Shown here: one piece after another, positions 1 to 11,803 of the stretch
How positions within the stretch are numbered: the stretch's first letter is position 1
Layout of the letters: each line of letters begins with the position of its first letter
DNA from: Nelumbo lutea
Lineage: Eukaryota > Streptophyta > Magnoliopsida > Proteales > Nelumbonaceae
Length of the DNA stretch: 64,000 bases
NCBI GenBank assembly: GCA_022828595.1
Contig: JAKGHH010000002.1
Location: forward strand, 88,380,076 to 88,444,075
Reading direction: 5' to 3'
Notes under the pieces: model-generated
What the model was told of the DNA's origin: nothing
Seen by the model: the letters and a program-made list of their open reading frames with translations, nothing else
Databases searched by the model: none
Program-made: the position numbers and the translations under genes

Positions 1-1432
1 TTTTTACTGATCCTACTATCTCATTTTTTTCTGATGATTTACCTGCAGGTCCGACTACTTCTTCCTCTGATAGCTCTAACAGTACTGCACAACCTACAAC
101 CTCTCCTGATGCATCTACCTTGGCTATGGACCCTCCAGCTCTGCCTTCTTCTGAGCCCTTGATTCCTTCTGATGAATTCGACCCTACTCATTCTGATGTT
201 TCACTCTGTCACTCTGGTAGGGTCACTAAACCTTCCATTCTTCTTCGTGATTTTCATTGTTATTCTACCATTGTATCTTTATATGAGCCTTGTACTTATC
301 GCGAGGCTAGTACTGACCCTCTATGGCAGAAAGCAATGGCAGAAAAAATTCAAGCTCTTACAAGCACTCATACTTGGGATTTAGTTTACATGCCTCCAGA
401 TAAATCCGTGATTGGTTGCAAATGGGTCTACAAAATCAAGACTTGGGCAGATGGTTTAGTTGAAAGGTATAAAGCTAGATTGGTAGCTAAAGGGTTCACA
501 CAAGAGTATGGCATTGATTATGATGAGACTTTTGCCCCAGTAGCCCATCTCACTTCTGTTCGCAGTCTTATTGCGATTGCTGCAGCTAAGCACTGGTAGT
601 TATTTCTGATGGATGTAAAGAATGCTTTTCTCAATGGTGATCTTTCTGAAGAGATTTATATGCAGCCCCCTCATGGTTATGATCATCTCCCTAATCAGGT
701 TTGTCGTCTCCGTAAGGCTCTATATGGACTTAAGCAGGTGCCTCGAGCATGGTTCTCCAAATTCAGCTCTACTGTTTGTCAGTTTGGTTTTCAATCTAGC
801 ACTTATGATCATGCCTTGTTCATCCGAAAGGCCTCTCAGGGTTGTGTACTTCTCCTCCTTTATGTGGATGACATGATCATTACTGGCGATGATTTGCAGG
901 GCTTTTCCGCTCTTAAGACCTTTCTTAGCAAACGGTTTGAAATGAAAGATCTTGGTTGACTAACTTATTTTTTAGGCATTGAGGTCTCCTTCGACCAATC
1001 GGGATATTATCTGTCTCAGGCCAAGTATGCCACTGATCTTGTTTCTCAGGCAGGACTCACTGATACTAAGATTGTTAACACTTCGAATGAGCCTAATGCC
1101 CATTTTTCAGCCACTGATCTTGTTTCTCAGGCAGGACTCACTGATACTAGTTGGCAGTCTTGTATACCTTACTGTTACTCGTCCTGATATTGCGTATGCT
1201 GTCCATATTTTGAGTCAGTTCATGTCTGCCCCTCGCACTACTCATTATGCTGTTGTACTTCGGATCATCTGTTATGTCAAGGGCACTTTGTTTCATGGAC
1301 TTCACTACTTCAGTTCTTTCTCTCTTCATTTGATCGCATATTCTGATGCTGATTGGGCCGGTGATTTTACTGATAGACGCTCCACTACTGGTTATTGCTC
1401 CTTTCTTGGAGATTCTCTTATATCTTGGCATA
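1..1432 (+). pseudogene. Ty1/copia pol fragment (integrase tail, RT, RNase H start), element M
   Basis: This is the 3' half of a copia polyprotein that begins before the window. After a Ser/Thr/Pro-rich integrase-RT linker come the RT motifs KARLVAKGFTQ (about 472-504), [11 protein letters not shown] (609-641), LYGLKQ (about 720-737) and the catalytic YVDD at 861-872. The start of RNase H follows, with DADWAGDFTDRRSTTGY at about 1345-1395. It is broken by a TAG at 597-599 where Gln is expected, a TGA at 957-959, and a short duplication near 1030-1149 that shifts the frame. The reading stops inside RNase H at 1432, where element A has inserted, and resumes at 10743. The motifs resemble the Ale/Retrofit type of copia, but that lineage call is a guess from memory. 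Confidence 0.9.
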
Positions 1433-1437
1433 GTAAG

Positions 1438-3252
1438 TGTTGGACAGTTTTTGTATGCCCTTAGCTTCAATCAGTTCTGATGTACATTTGTTATTTAATG
1501 TAAATAAATGAAGTACATGTTTGATTCATGTTGTGTGGTATACTTCTATGTAAGACCCTAAAACTGGACACTTAATGAGACTTGTGTTGGTTTTAAATGT
1601 TCACAGCCGTTGGATAAGTCTGGGGAGATTTATCCTGCCAAGGCTAACACTGGTGTGCTGCCAACTGTTGGGGTGGCTTATCTCAGCCGCCAGGGTGAGA
1701 CCCAAGGCACATGCAGTGTAGGATTACCTGAACCCTTGAACCAGACCAGATTTTCCAGTATTGCCCTAGACCTTGGATATTGATGGGCAAAACTGGAAAG
1801 TTACACCTGACCCCTAGACCCGATTATGGTATTGCACTAGGTGTCGGATTGGGCTATCTTTGATATGACAATTAGTGAGATCCTTAGTGGGGGTCAAAAC
1901 TTGGGTATGTTGGGACAGTCTAAGAATTCATCTGAGTGGGTGATCATAGTGACGGGATCAGACCCTTTGTCGGACAAAGGTAATGATCGGGGATGCACTC
2001 TCTTTGATGGAAACCAAACTGCTGGCAGTTGATTTCAATCGTTGGAATTTTGTTTTGCAAAATTTATATATATGATATATACCTAAGTATGGTTTCAAAA
2101 TATTTGCAAATGGTTTTAATTCCTGGGATCCATGTAAGTAGAGAGTGCATCACTGTTCCTTGCAGCCAAGGGAGAGGTCCTCTCTTGTCGGGCAGTGCTT
2201 GATCATTATGGGCTGAGAGGTTAAGTGTAAGAACATTTAGGATAATACCTGATGGGCTAATCTTGCATCTGCACACAGTCCCTAGATTTTTATAAGATGG
2301 CTTGGCTCAAGGACCACTTAGTGTAAGTGTTGGGCCCATAGGGTCCATGTGATGGGCTCAAGGGATTCAATGGAATTTTCAGTGAATTCGGCTAGGCTTT
2401 GTAACAGTGGTTGGGCCGAAGCCATGTGGCTGGTGTGTAGATCAATGCTTGGGTCCCACGCCATACAAAGAAGCCCAACTGGGCAGCGGTTTGGAAGACT
2501 ATTGAGCACTTGATTCTTATTGGGCCTAAAGCCCATTTCGGACTGGGCTGATTTGATCAGTCATTAACAGGGGGCTGATCTGAGATTAGGATGATCCCAA
2601 AAGCTTACAGATTTGGATAAGGGGCAACTCTTGATATGATTAGGAGGTTTTCTTAATCATTAAGCAAGTAAAGGAAACCCTAATTCGAATTACAAGAATT
2701 TGAATCCTAGGGATTTCGCAGAACACTCTACAGCTTTGAGATAGGATCTCAGAAACCCTAGAGAAGAAAAAGCAGTTCGCCATCTTCTTCTCTAGTCTTC
2801 TCCTTTAGCAGCTGCCGCCATCTACTGAAGATCGATTTTTCTGTGATGTTAAGATCAAGAAAGTGTTCTTGATATCAGTCTTTGCTGAAAGGCTGATTTA
2901 GTTTGGTGCTCATTGTTTCCAAAGGATTCTTGTGAAGGATTCAGTATGTATGACGCACTCTGTTGGTTCTGTTCCACAGTTGTTGTGTCATCTTCAGCAG
3001 GAGCAGATCTTGGTATCTTCTTTCAGCGTGAACACCAACTTTGGGAGATATTATTTCTCTGGATCAGGTATAATCACTCCCTTCTCTTTTGGTTCAGATC
3101 TGGTTCGGTTCTAGTTCAAGTAGGATCCTTGAATCTCGATTCTAAAATCAGGGAATGTGATTCCCGGTTGGAAGGTAAGAAATTTTTGAAATTCACCCAC
3201 CCATTCCGCTACAGTTTTGGCATCCATATGGTGGATCCTACCATCACTTTTA
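1438..3252 (+). repeat. 5' LTR of element A
   Basis: It begins TGTTGGACAG and ends CATCACTTTTA; the 3' copy ends with the canonical CA, so the TA here is a point change. It matches the 3' LTR at 8920-10737 along its length. It belongs to the same family as the LTRs of elements B and F and the solo LTR at 44611-46312, all of which share the start TGTTRGAYAG and the phrase TATGCCCTTAGCT. Confidence 0.93.
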
Positions 3253-3253
3253 G

Positions 3254-3265
3254 TGGTATTAGAGC
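3254..3265 (+). other. Primer-binding site of element A
   Basis: TGGTATTAGAGC lies one base after the 5' LTR. It differs by one base from the usual plant copia primer site TGGTATCAGAGC, which pairs with the 3' end of initiator Met-tRNA. Confidence 0.85.
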
Positions 3266-5037
3266 CACAGGTTCAAATCTTGAACCAAAAGATCGGATCT
3301 GAACCTATGCAATTCGGTAGAAGCTGTTCTATCCGGGCATTGCGTAGATTGCTGTTTTGTTTCAAGAAACTGTTTCTTGTTGAGGGCAATTGATCTGAAA
3401 TTAATTTTGTTAAATCTGAAATTTATTTAGAACTATTCTTTATTTATTTCTTAATTTAATGGACTGTTCGTACCTGGAGATCGAAGTGCAGATTTGGCGT
3501 AGATTGTCTACGCATTCTCTTTTTGTAATTTCTATTCAATTTAGTCTGTAAAATATTTTTTTTTATTTTTCTGGACTGAATGTATAGGATTCAATCAAGG
3601 ATGTAATTAATTAATAGAAATAGGATTTCTATTTTATTTTATTTTCTTGATTGAAGAAGACGGAAGCGCTGGAGATTTGCAGATGGAGGGATCGCATTCT
3701 AGGTTTTGCAGTTTATGAAACTGCAACCCTAGTGACTAACCACTGCTTTGCAGGTGGTGCAAACAGTCCATGTCTGATTTATGATTGTCTAAAATCAGAA
3801 ATATTAATTTCAGATCTTTCCTGAGTTAATTCTTGAATTGAAAATCAGTTTCAGACCATCTCGAACAAGATTGGATCAAATCTGTTTGAACCGAATCTAG
3901 AGTTCATAAATGGATTGTTTTTAGTCCAGATTTCTCACACTTTTAGGCCCAAATCTGATGTTCAATTGTAGGGATTAATTCGGCCTAACCTGTAAAGCCC
4001 AGTTTTAAAGAGTTAAAACTACAAAAGCCCACTTTTGTGAGAATAACTATATGAGCTGAACTGCTAACTTCTATTCAGCCCATATACCTAGATGATATTA
4101 ATTGTTAATATTGTGTTTTTGTTGGGCTGATTAATAGGCTTTATAGCTAGTGATTGATTGGATCAATTCTTCCATATCATGTGATGTGTGGATGTTTAAT
4201 GTGCTGCGACCATGGGCCATAAGCACTTGGCCCATGATGTTTCGTTAGTGGCTCTTGCGCACACCATGGCTGAATGCACATCATTGCCATGGTGTCCCCT
4301 AAGGTCATTGGATGACCCCTCCTTGCATGGTGGGCCCTACAACCCTGAAAAGGGACGTGTGCAGAAACCCTAGCCGATTTAGGCCCACCAAAAATCTGAC
4401 TTTATGAAAGTCAATGGGAGCCACTTTGGTTTGACCTAAATTAGAACTAGGGCATAATTTTGTTCCCTCCGGTAATATGAGTGCATGTGATAGGGAGATC
4501 CATATGATGGACTCTCTAAAGGCCTTCCATCATTAGCACGATGATTGGTCTTTCAGTAATGATGAAACACACCATAAAATTGGGCTATCAATTTGTTGTT
4601 GGGTCTATCAGAGTGTTTCATAAGATGATAGGGTTGTCATAGACCGATGTGGGAGGGGCTTCACCCAAAAATGGGAACTCTCTCACGGTAGCTTAGCATA
4701 ACCTGAATATGATGGGTGAGCACTCACTGGATAGAAAGGCTTACCTAAAAATGGCTCAGAGCCTTGTCTGACAGAGGCCAAAGGGAAACTCATATGATGA
4801 GTGGATGTGATCCGTCGTAGAAAGGTGGTGGGGTTATGCAATTGAAATAGTTGGCTCCATACACCCTATGTGATTTTCCACATTTCTAGAGACATTTCGT
4901 CATCTCCGTCACTGAGATAGGATGGAAATCTCAGAGATGAACAAATGGAAATGGAACATAGATTAAAAGCCATATCTATGTGGGTAACATGAATCAAACC
5001 AAGGTTGTGGACTAACGTTTTGCTGTTTTACCATAAA
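3266..5037 (+). other. Long untranslated leader of element A
   Basis: About 1.8 kb lies between the primer site and the gag ATG at 5038, with no long open frame. Related leader sequence is found in element F (54732-58109) and in part in B (25209-25661). Shared marks include the phrase CATGGGCCATAAGCACTTGG at 4212-4231. The role is unknown; packaging or translation control is possible but not shown here. Confidence 0.75.
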
Positions 5038-8000
5038 ATGGCAAACGAACAATTTGCTAAGTTGCTTGATGACAACAAGCTTAAGGGACCCAATTATGCC
5101 GACTGGTACAGAAACCTTATGCTGGTCCTGGCTTCAGAAAAACTGGATAAGGTGGCTAAAAATCCTGCTCCGGATCGTTCGGGGGATAGAGCTTCTGAGG
5201 CCCGAAGGAGAGAATACCAAGAATGGGAGGATGTAAACTCCCTGGCCCGCTGCTATATCATAGCCTCTTTGGACAATCCAATATAGAGGTAGTTCGATCA
5301 GATCGAACTCGCTAAAGACATATTGGATAGTCTGAAGACTATATACGAAGAGTAGAATCGTTTTACTCGACAAAAGGTCCTGAAACAGTTCATAACTGCA
5401 CAGATGACTAAGGGGCAGCGAGTGCATGACCATTGTCTTCGGATGATGGGCTACATAAACAAGCTGGAGGCCTTTAGTTCCGGGCTAGATCTGGTCACAC
5501 AGATCGATGCTATTCTCAACTCTCTACCTCCGTCCTTCAACCTGTTCATTATGAATTATAATATGAACAAGCTAAATGTCAGCGCCCAAGAGCTCAACAA
5601 TATGTTGCAAAGAGTTGAGGAATTAATAAGAAAGGATGAGGCAATATCCATGCTTATTGAAGCTGAAAAATCTGGTAAGAAGAGGAAGGCAAAGAGAAAG
5701 CCTCAGAAGAAGACCACCAAATCTAAGAAACAAAAGAAAGACAAGGCATCCAATGCCTGTCACTTTTGTAAGCCGGCCGACCACTGGAAGAGGAGTTATC
5801 CTGCCTACCTAGAATCTAAGAAAGGTACTTTCGAAACTTGTGTCATGGAAACTAATTTATTAGTAACTTCTATGTCCTGGTGTATTGACTCCGGGGCTTC
5901 AACTCATGCATGTAACTCACTACAGGGGTTCAAAGTAAGCAGAAGGCTGGGTGAAGGAGAGGTGACACTTTACTTGTGGACTTCTGCAAGTGTTGCAGCT
6001 ATGGCGATAGGAACCATAGAATTAAATTTTAGAGAAGGGATTCTTGTATTGAAAGACTGTCTTTATGTACAAAATCTAAGAAAAAATTTGATTTCTGTTT
6101 CTAAACTGTGTGTGGATGGATATACTGTCTCTTTTAGTAATGTGATTACTATCAAAAGGAACAACAAATTCATCGCATGCGGGGAACTGGAGAATGGTCT
6201 CTATGTTCTACATCCTTCTCTATAAACTAACTTAACCAAAACTACGTCGGTCGAAATCCCCAAGAAATGGACTCGTGACATAGTCAGTCCCACGTGCCTG
6301 TGGCATTACCGACTTGGCCACATCGGTATTGACCGAATCACAAGATTGGTAAAGGATGGTCCTTTAGGTTTTCTAGCCATAGAAAACCTTTCCACTTGTG
6401 AGCCTTGCCTCAGAGGCAAGATGACAAAGAGGTCATTTAACGGTAAGCCTGAAAGATGTATAGGCACACTTGACCTTATACATACTAATGTATGTGGTCC
6501 CCTGAGTGTTAGAACCCGCAACCAACACGTGTATTTTCATCACCTTTACTGATGATTTCTCACGATATGGTTACATGTACCTAATGAGACATAAATCTGA
6601 ATCCTTTGAAAAGTTCAAAGAGTTCAGACAAGAGGTCGAGAAACAGTTAGGGAGAGAAATTAAGGTCCTTCGATAAGATCGAGGTGGTGAGTATCTCTTT
6701 GACGAATTCAGGGACTACTTGAAGGTCAATAGGATTATCTCACAGTTGGATCCTCCTGTAACACCCTAGCTTAACGGTGTTTCAGAAAGGAGGAATAGGA
6801 CATTGCTAGACATGGTCTGGTCACTTCTCACATGCTTGGAATTGCCCACATCCTTTTAGGGATATAAGTTAGAGACTGCAATTTACGTGCTGAATCAGGT
6901 TCCAACCAAATCAATTCCAAAAACTCCATACGAACTGTGGACCAAAAAGAAACTAAGTGTCAGACACTTGAAGATTTGGGGTTGTCCTGCACACGTTAAA
7001 AGAACGATTGCGGACAAGTTGGAATTCAAGACCAGCCGTTGCCTATTTGTAGGATACCCAAAGGATTCGGTGGGTTATCTTTTCTATGACCCAAGTGAGC
7101 AGAAAGCGTTCTGCAGTCGAAATGCCATATTCTTAGAGACGGATTATATCTTGGACACTCATCGTCAGGAAATAGTTCTTGATGAGGAGAGCTCAAGAGC
7201 AGTGGGAGATGCCCCGCAAGTTCTAGGTAGTGACCAACCTAGAAGATCCACCCGGGTATCTAGGCCACCAGTCCGTAATGGTTATGACCAGGATAGTTAC
7301 TTGGTGGAAGCCTTGACTAGTGAGGAGGATCCCATGACTTATGCGGAAGCTATGTTGGACATAGATTCCCAGAAGTGGGTGGAGGCCATGAGAGCTAAGA
7401 TGGACTCGATGGAGGGCAATGGGGTCTAGACTCTAGTAGATCTGCCCTTCGGGATAAAAGCAATTGGTTACAAATGGATCTATAAGAGGAAGAAGGGCCC
7501 CAATGGCAAGATTGAGACCTACAAAACTCTTTTGGTGGCAAAAGGGTATACTCAGAAAGAAGGCATCGACTATGAGGAAACCTTTTCGCCCGTGGCCATG
7601 CTTAAATCCATTAGGATCCTGTTAGCTGTAGCAGCATACCATGACTACGGGATTTGGCAAATGGTTGTCAAAACCGCATTCCTGAATGGAGATCTTAGTG
7701 AAGACATCTATATGCAGCAGCCGCAAGGCTTCATTGCTGCTGGTCAGGAACACATGGTATGTAAACTTAATAGATCCATATATGGAGTTAAGCAAGCTTC
7801 TAGGAGTTTGAACATCCATTTTGACTCTGCCATCAAATCGATTGACTTTGAGCAGAATCCGGATGAGCCCTGTGTTTACAGAAAGTCTAGTGGGGATAAG
7901 GTCACCTTCTTGGTGTTGTATGTGGACGATATCCTATTCATTAGGAATGATGTAGGAATGTTGATTTCGGTCAAGGTGTGGCTTTCGTAGCAGTTCTCCA

Positions 8001-8905
8001 TGAAAGATCTTGGAGAAGCTTCCTATATACTGGGTCTTCGACTCTATAGAGATAGGTCGAAGCGGATAATTGGATTATCCCAGGCTGCTTACATTGACAA
8101 AATTGACAAAAGGTACAACATAGAGAACTCCAAGAAAGGAAACGTTCCTTTCAGGCACAGAGTTACTCTCTCCAAGAAGATGTCTCCCAAGATTTCTGAG
8201 GAGATTGAGGGCATTAAAGACGTTCCCTATGCCTTAGCCGTAGGGAGCATCATGTATGCCATGCTGTGCACTCGCCCTGACATTGCTTCAATAGTGAGTG
8301 TCGTAAGTAGGTTCCAGGCCAACCTAGGGCAGGAGCATTGGACAACTGTGAAGAACATACTCAAATACCTTCGAAGGACAAAAGATTTTTGTCTGGTATT
8401 CGATGGTAGTTCACTGCAAATTCTGGGGCATACTGATGCCGATTTCCAGTCGGATCCAAATGACAAAAAGTCTACATCTAGGTATGTTTTCACGATAGGA
8501 TCGTGTGCTGTTTGTTGGAAAAGCAGCAAACAGGGGTCTACGATAGACTACACAACCGAAGCTGAGTACATTGCCGCAAGTGAAGCTGCCAAGGAAGCTA
8601 TGTGGATGAAGAAGTTCATTCACGAATTAGGAGTGGTTCCGTCTAGCACATCACCCATCCCGTTGTTGTGTGACAACAATGGAGCGATCGCCCAGGCTAA
8701 GGAGCCTCGGGCCCAGTTGAAGTCAAAGCACATCGAGAGGAAGTACCATGTACTACGGGAGATCGTTGGTAGAGGGGACATCCTGATTCAGAAGGTAGCT
8801 TCAGCGGATAATGTGGCAGACCCATTAACTAAGCCACTCACACAAAAGGAGTTTGAGAAACACGTGGAAAGTATGGGACTCCAGCTTGTACCAGATTGGA
8901 CCTAA
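5038..8905 (+). pseudogene. Ty1/copia gag-pol of element A, inactivated
   Basis: The ATG at 5038 opens gag (MANEQFAKLLDDNKLKGPNY). A CCHC zinc knuckle lies at 5758-5799, but its last Cys is Tyr. The protease DSG is at 5887-5895, followed by the integrase HHCC region (LWHYRLGH, CEPC; about 6298-6412) and core (DRGGEY). RT has LNGDLSEDIYMQ and YVDD at 7919-7930. RNase H holds DADFQSD, TEAEYIA and LLCDN, and the end is TKPLTQKEFEK before a TAA at 8903-8905. Breaks: TAG at 5284, 5290, 5353, 6767, 6857, 7427 and 7988, TAA at 6223 and 6674, and one frameshift near 6535. Most of the TAGs replace an expected Gln or Trp. Away from these points the frame is open, so decay is moderate. Confidence 0.93.
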
Positions 8906-8909
8906 ATTT

Positions 8910-8919
8910 AAGTGGGAGC
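8910..8919 (+). other. Polypurine tract of element A
   Basis: AAGTGGGAGC sits directly before the 3' LTR, where plus-strand priming occurs in LTR elements. The same tract precedes the 3' LTR of element F (GTGGGAGC at 61834-61841). Confidence 0.8.
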
Positions 8920-10737
8920 TATTGGACAGTTTTTGTATGCCCTTAGCTTCAATCAGTTCTGATGTACTTTTGTTATTTAATGTAAATAAATGAAGTACAT
9001 GTTTGATTCATGTTGTGTGGTATACTTCTATGTAAGACCCTAAAACTGGACACTTAATGAGACTTGTGTTGGTTTTAAATGTTCACAGTTGTTGGATAAG
9101 TCTAGGGAGATTTATCCTGCCAAGGCTGACACTGGTGTGCTGCCAACTGTTGGGGTGGCTTGTCTCAGCCGCCAGGGTGACACCCAAGGCACACGCAGTA
9201 TAGGATTACTTGAACCCTTGAACCGAACCAGATTTCCAGTACTGCCTTGGACCTTGGAGATTGATGGGCAAAACTAGAAAGTTACACCTAACCCCTAGAC
9301 CCGATTATGGTACTGCACTAGGTGTCGGATTGGGCTGTCTTTGATATGCCAATCAGTGAGATCCTTAGCGAAGGTCAAAACTTGGGTATGTTGGGACAGT
9401 CTGAGAATTCATCTGAGTGAGTGATCATAGTGACGGGATCAGCCCCTTTGTTGGACAAAGGTAATGACCGGGGATGCACTCTCATTGATGGAAACCAAAC
9501 TGCTGGCAGTTGATTTCAATCATTGGAATTTTGTTTTGCAAAATTTATATATATGATATATACCTAAGTATGGTTTCAAAATATTTGCAAATGGTTTTAA
9601 TTCTTGGGATCCATGTAAGTAGAGAGTGCAACACTGTTCCTTGCAGCCGAGGGAGAGGTCCTCTCTTGTCGGACAGTGCTTGATCATTATGGGCTGAGAG
9701 GTTAAGTGTAAGGCCATTTAAGGTAATACCTGATGGGCTAATCTTGCATCTTTACATAGTCCCTGGGTTTTTATAAGATGGCTTGGCCCAAGGACCACTT
9801 AATGTAAGTGTTGGGCCCATAGGGTCCATGTGATGGGCTCAAGGGGTTCACTGGGCTTTCTAGTGAATTCGGCTAGGCTTTGTAATAGAGGCTGGGCCGA
9901 AGCCATGTGGCTGATGTGTAGATCAATGCTTGGATCCAACGCCATACAAAGAAGCCCAACTGTGCAACAGTTTGGAAGACTATTGAGCACTTGATTCTTA
10001 TTGGGCCTAAAGCCCATTTCAAACTGGGCTGATTTGATCAGTCACTAACAGGGGGCGGATCTGAGATTAGGATGAGCCCAAAAGCTTACAGATTTGGATT
10101 AGGGGCAACTCCTGTTATGATTAGGAGGTTTTCTTAATCATTAAGCAAGTGGAGGAAACCCTAATTCGGATTACAAGAATTCGAATCCTAGGGATTTCAT
10201 AGAACACTCTACAGCTTTGAGATAGGATCTCAGAAACCCTAGAGAAGAAAAAGTAATTTGCCATCTTCTTCTCTAGCCTTCTCCTTCAGCAACCGCCGCC
10301 ATCTACTGCAGTTCGATTTCTCTGTGAGGGAAAGATCAAGAAAGAGTTCTTGATATCAGTCTTTGCTGAAATGCTGATTCAGTTCAGTGCTCATTGTTTC
10401 CAAAGGATTCTTGTGAAGGATTCAGTGTGTAGGACGCACTCTGCTGGTTCTGTTCCACAGTTGCTGTGTCATTTTCAGCAGGAGCAGATTTTGGTGTTTT
10501 CTTTGGGTGTGAACACCAACTTTGGGAGATATTATTTCTCTGGATCAGGTATAATCACTCCCTTCTGTTTTGGTTCAGATCTGGTTCGGTTCTGGTTCAA
10601 GTAGGATCCTTGAATCTTGATTCTAAAACCAGGGAATGCGATTCCCAGTTGGAAGGAAGGTAGGAAATTTTTGAAATTTGCCCACCCATTCCGCAACAGT
10701 TTTGGCGTCCATATGATGGATCATACCATCACTTTCA
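8920..10737 (+). repeat. 3' LTR of element A
   Basis: It starts TATTGGACAG (the second base is mutated from TG) and ends ACTTTCA, followed by the target duplication GTAAG at 10738-10742. It is a full-length match to the 5' LTR at 1438-3252. Confidence 0.93.
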
Positions 10738-10742
10738 GTAAG

Positions 10743-11102
10743 AAGCAAACGGTTGTCTCTCGTTCCAGTACTGAAGTTGAATATCGAGCTCTTGCTGATT
10801 CTACCTCCGAGCTATTATGGTTACAATAATTGCTCCGTGACATGGGAATCACTTATTCATCTGCAACCCCTCTTCACTGTGACAATCGTAGCGCCATACA
10901 AATTTCCTACAATGATGTATTTCATGAGCGCACTAAGCATATTGAGACTGATTGTCACTTTATTCGTCATCATGTGCTCGAGGATATTGTTTGCCTTATT
11001 CCTGTCCCTTCCCAGGATCGGTCTGTAGATATATTCACCAAAGCTCACTCTCCTCTTCGCTTCCGTGCTGTCATTGGCAAACTCCAGATGACTGATACAT
11101 GA
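10743..11102 (+). pseudogene. Ty1/copia RNase H C-terminal part, element M (continuation)
   Basis: After the A insertion the M polyprotein resumes with KKQTVVSRSSTEVEYRALAD and TSELLWLQ. A TAA stop follows at about 10827-10829, then the same frame continues with LHCDNRSAIQISYN and ERTKHIETDCHFIRHH to a TGA at 11100-11102. These are standard copia RNase H motifs that include catalytic Glu and Asp. The purine tract TTTGAGGGGGA at 11113-11123 and an LTR start follow directly. Confidence 0.9.
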
Positions 11103-11123
11103 CCATCTTGAGTTTGAGGGGGA

Positions 11124-11352
11124 TGTTAGCATATTCTATCAAAATTAGTATCATTATCTCCTTCCTTATAAGAGATATAGCTGTACATATGTTATCTTCT
11201 TTTCTTTTATTTCTTTCCTTATTATATCCTACTTGACCTTGTCTCCCTATTGTATCCCTATTATAATTAGCTCTATTTATAATAGAGCTGTAGCCTATTG
11301 AATTGGATATATCAAGAGAAATTATCTTCTTCTCCATTCGTCTTTCTTGATT
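11124..11352 (+). repeat. 3' LTR of element M (end uncertain)
   Basis: TGTTAGCATATT begins right after the purine tract, as expected for a copia 3' LTR. The matching 5' LTR lies outside the window, so the right end is a guess, placed before GTATCAGA at about 11354. That sequence resembles a primer site (TGGTATCAGAGC) rather than flanking DNA. Confidence 0.55.
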
Positions 11353-11440
11353 TCGTATCAGATGTTCTGCTTGCTCAGATGTTGCCATCCAGTTCTAGTA
11401 GTGTGTATCAGTCCCATTTAATTTATAGTTTTATTTGAAA
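11353..11440 (+). other. Possible primer site and gag start after the M LTR
   Basis: Downstream of the LTR lies GTATCAGA and then an ATG at 11379 that reads MLPSSSSSVYQS before a stop. A Ser-rich start just after the primer site is common in copia gag of the Ale type. If real, the LTR at 11124 would be shared by two elements in tandem or would be a recombinant. The stretch is short and could be chance. Confidence 0.3.
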
Positions 11441-11803
11441 AAGAAAACCCCTCCTAAGTAGTTGAGTGCATTAATTAGAATTCATGCACGGGATCTACTT
11501 TGTGTTGGGCCTGTTATGCATTGCCATTTGTAATCTAATAGTTAAAAGTATTACACAAGGACATAGAGAAAAGATAGGAGTGGAAAATATTATGTTGGGC
11601 CCGTTATGCGTTGCCATGCACCCTGTTAATTTACCTACTTGTGCATGATATTTATTAATGTTTGTACGTGTTAGTTTGATATAATTTACCACCCTGTTAA
11701 AAATCTCAGCCACGACAACCAAATGTACCATTATAAAACTCTCACTTCCCTTTGGCATACAGCACAAACACTTTCTTTGTTTTTCTCAATTACAAGCAAG
11801 ATC
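11441..11803 (+). promoter_or_regulatory. Upstream region of the LRR gene with a TATA box
   Basis: TATAAAA at 11732-11738 lies 66 bases before the ATG at 11804, a normal plant spacing for a TATA box plus a short leader. The rest is AT-rich with no repeat signature I recognise. The two phrases TTGGGCCTGTTATGCATTGC (11504) and TGGGCCCGTTATGCGTTGCC (11595) form a short imperfect duplication about 90 bases apart. Confidence 0.55.

Larger units (their letters stand above)
1438..10737 (+). mobile_element. Complete Ty1/copia LTR retrotransposon A, nested in M
   Basis: The element is 9300 bp and is bounded by direct LTRs of 1815 and 1818 bp. A perfect 5-bp target duplication GTAAG lies at 1433-1437 and 10738-10742. 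Removing the element and one duplication rejoins the RNase H of host element M in the correct order (SWHSK then KKQTVVSRSS). The internal part carries a primer site, a long leader, a decayed gag-pol and a purine tract. Long LTRs and order INT-RT-RH fit the Angela/BARE/TAR side of Ty1/copia; this is inference only. The two LTRs look very similar where I compared them (about two differences in the first 110 bases), so A looks like a fairly recent insertion compared with M. Confidence 0.95.

Noticed and set aside
11723..11803. Upstream in-frame ATG of the LRR ORF (27 extra residues)
   Set aside because: It lies before the TATA box at 11732-11738, and the residues do not improve the signal peptide; the ATG at 11804 gives a normal receptor start.
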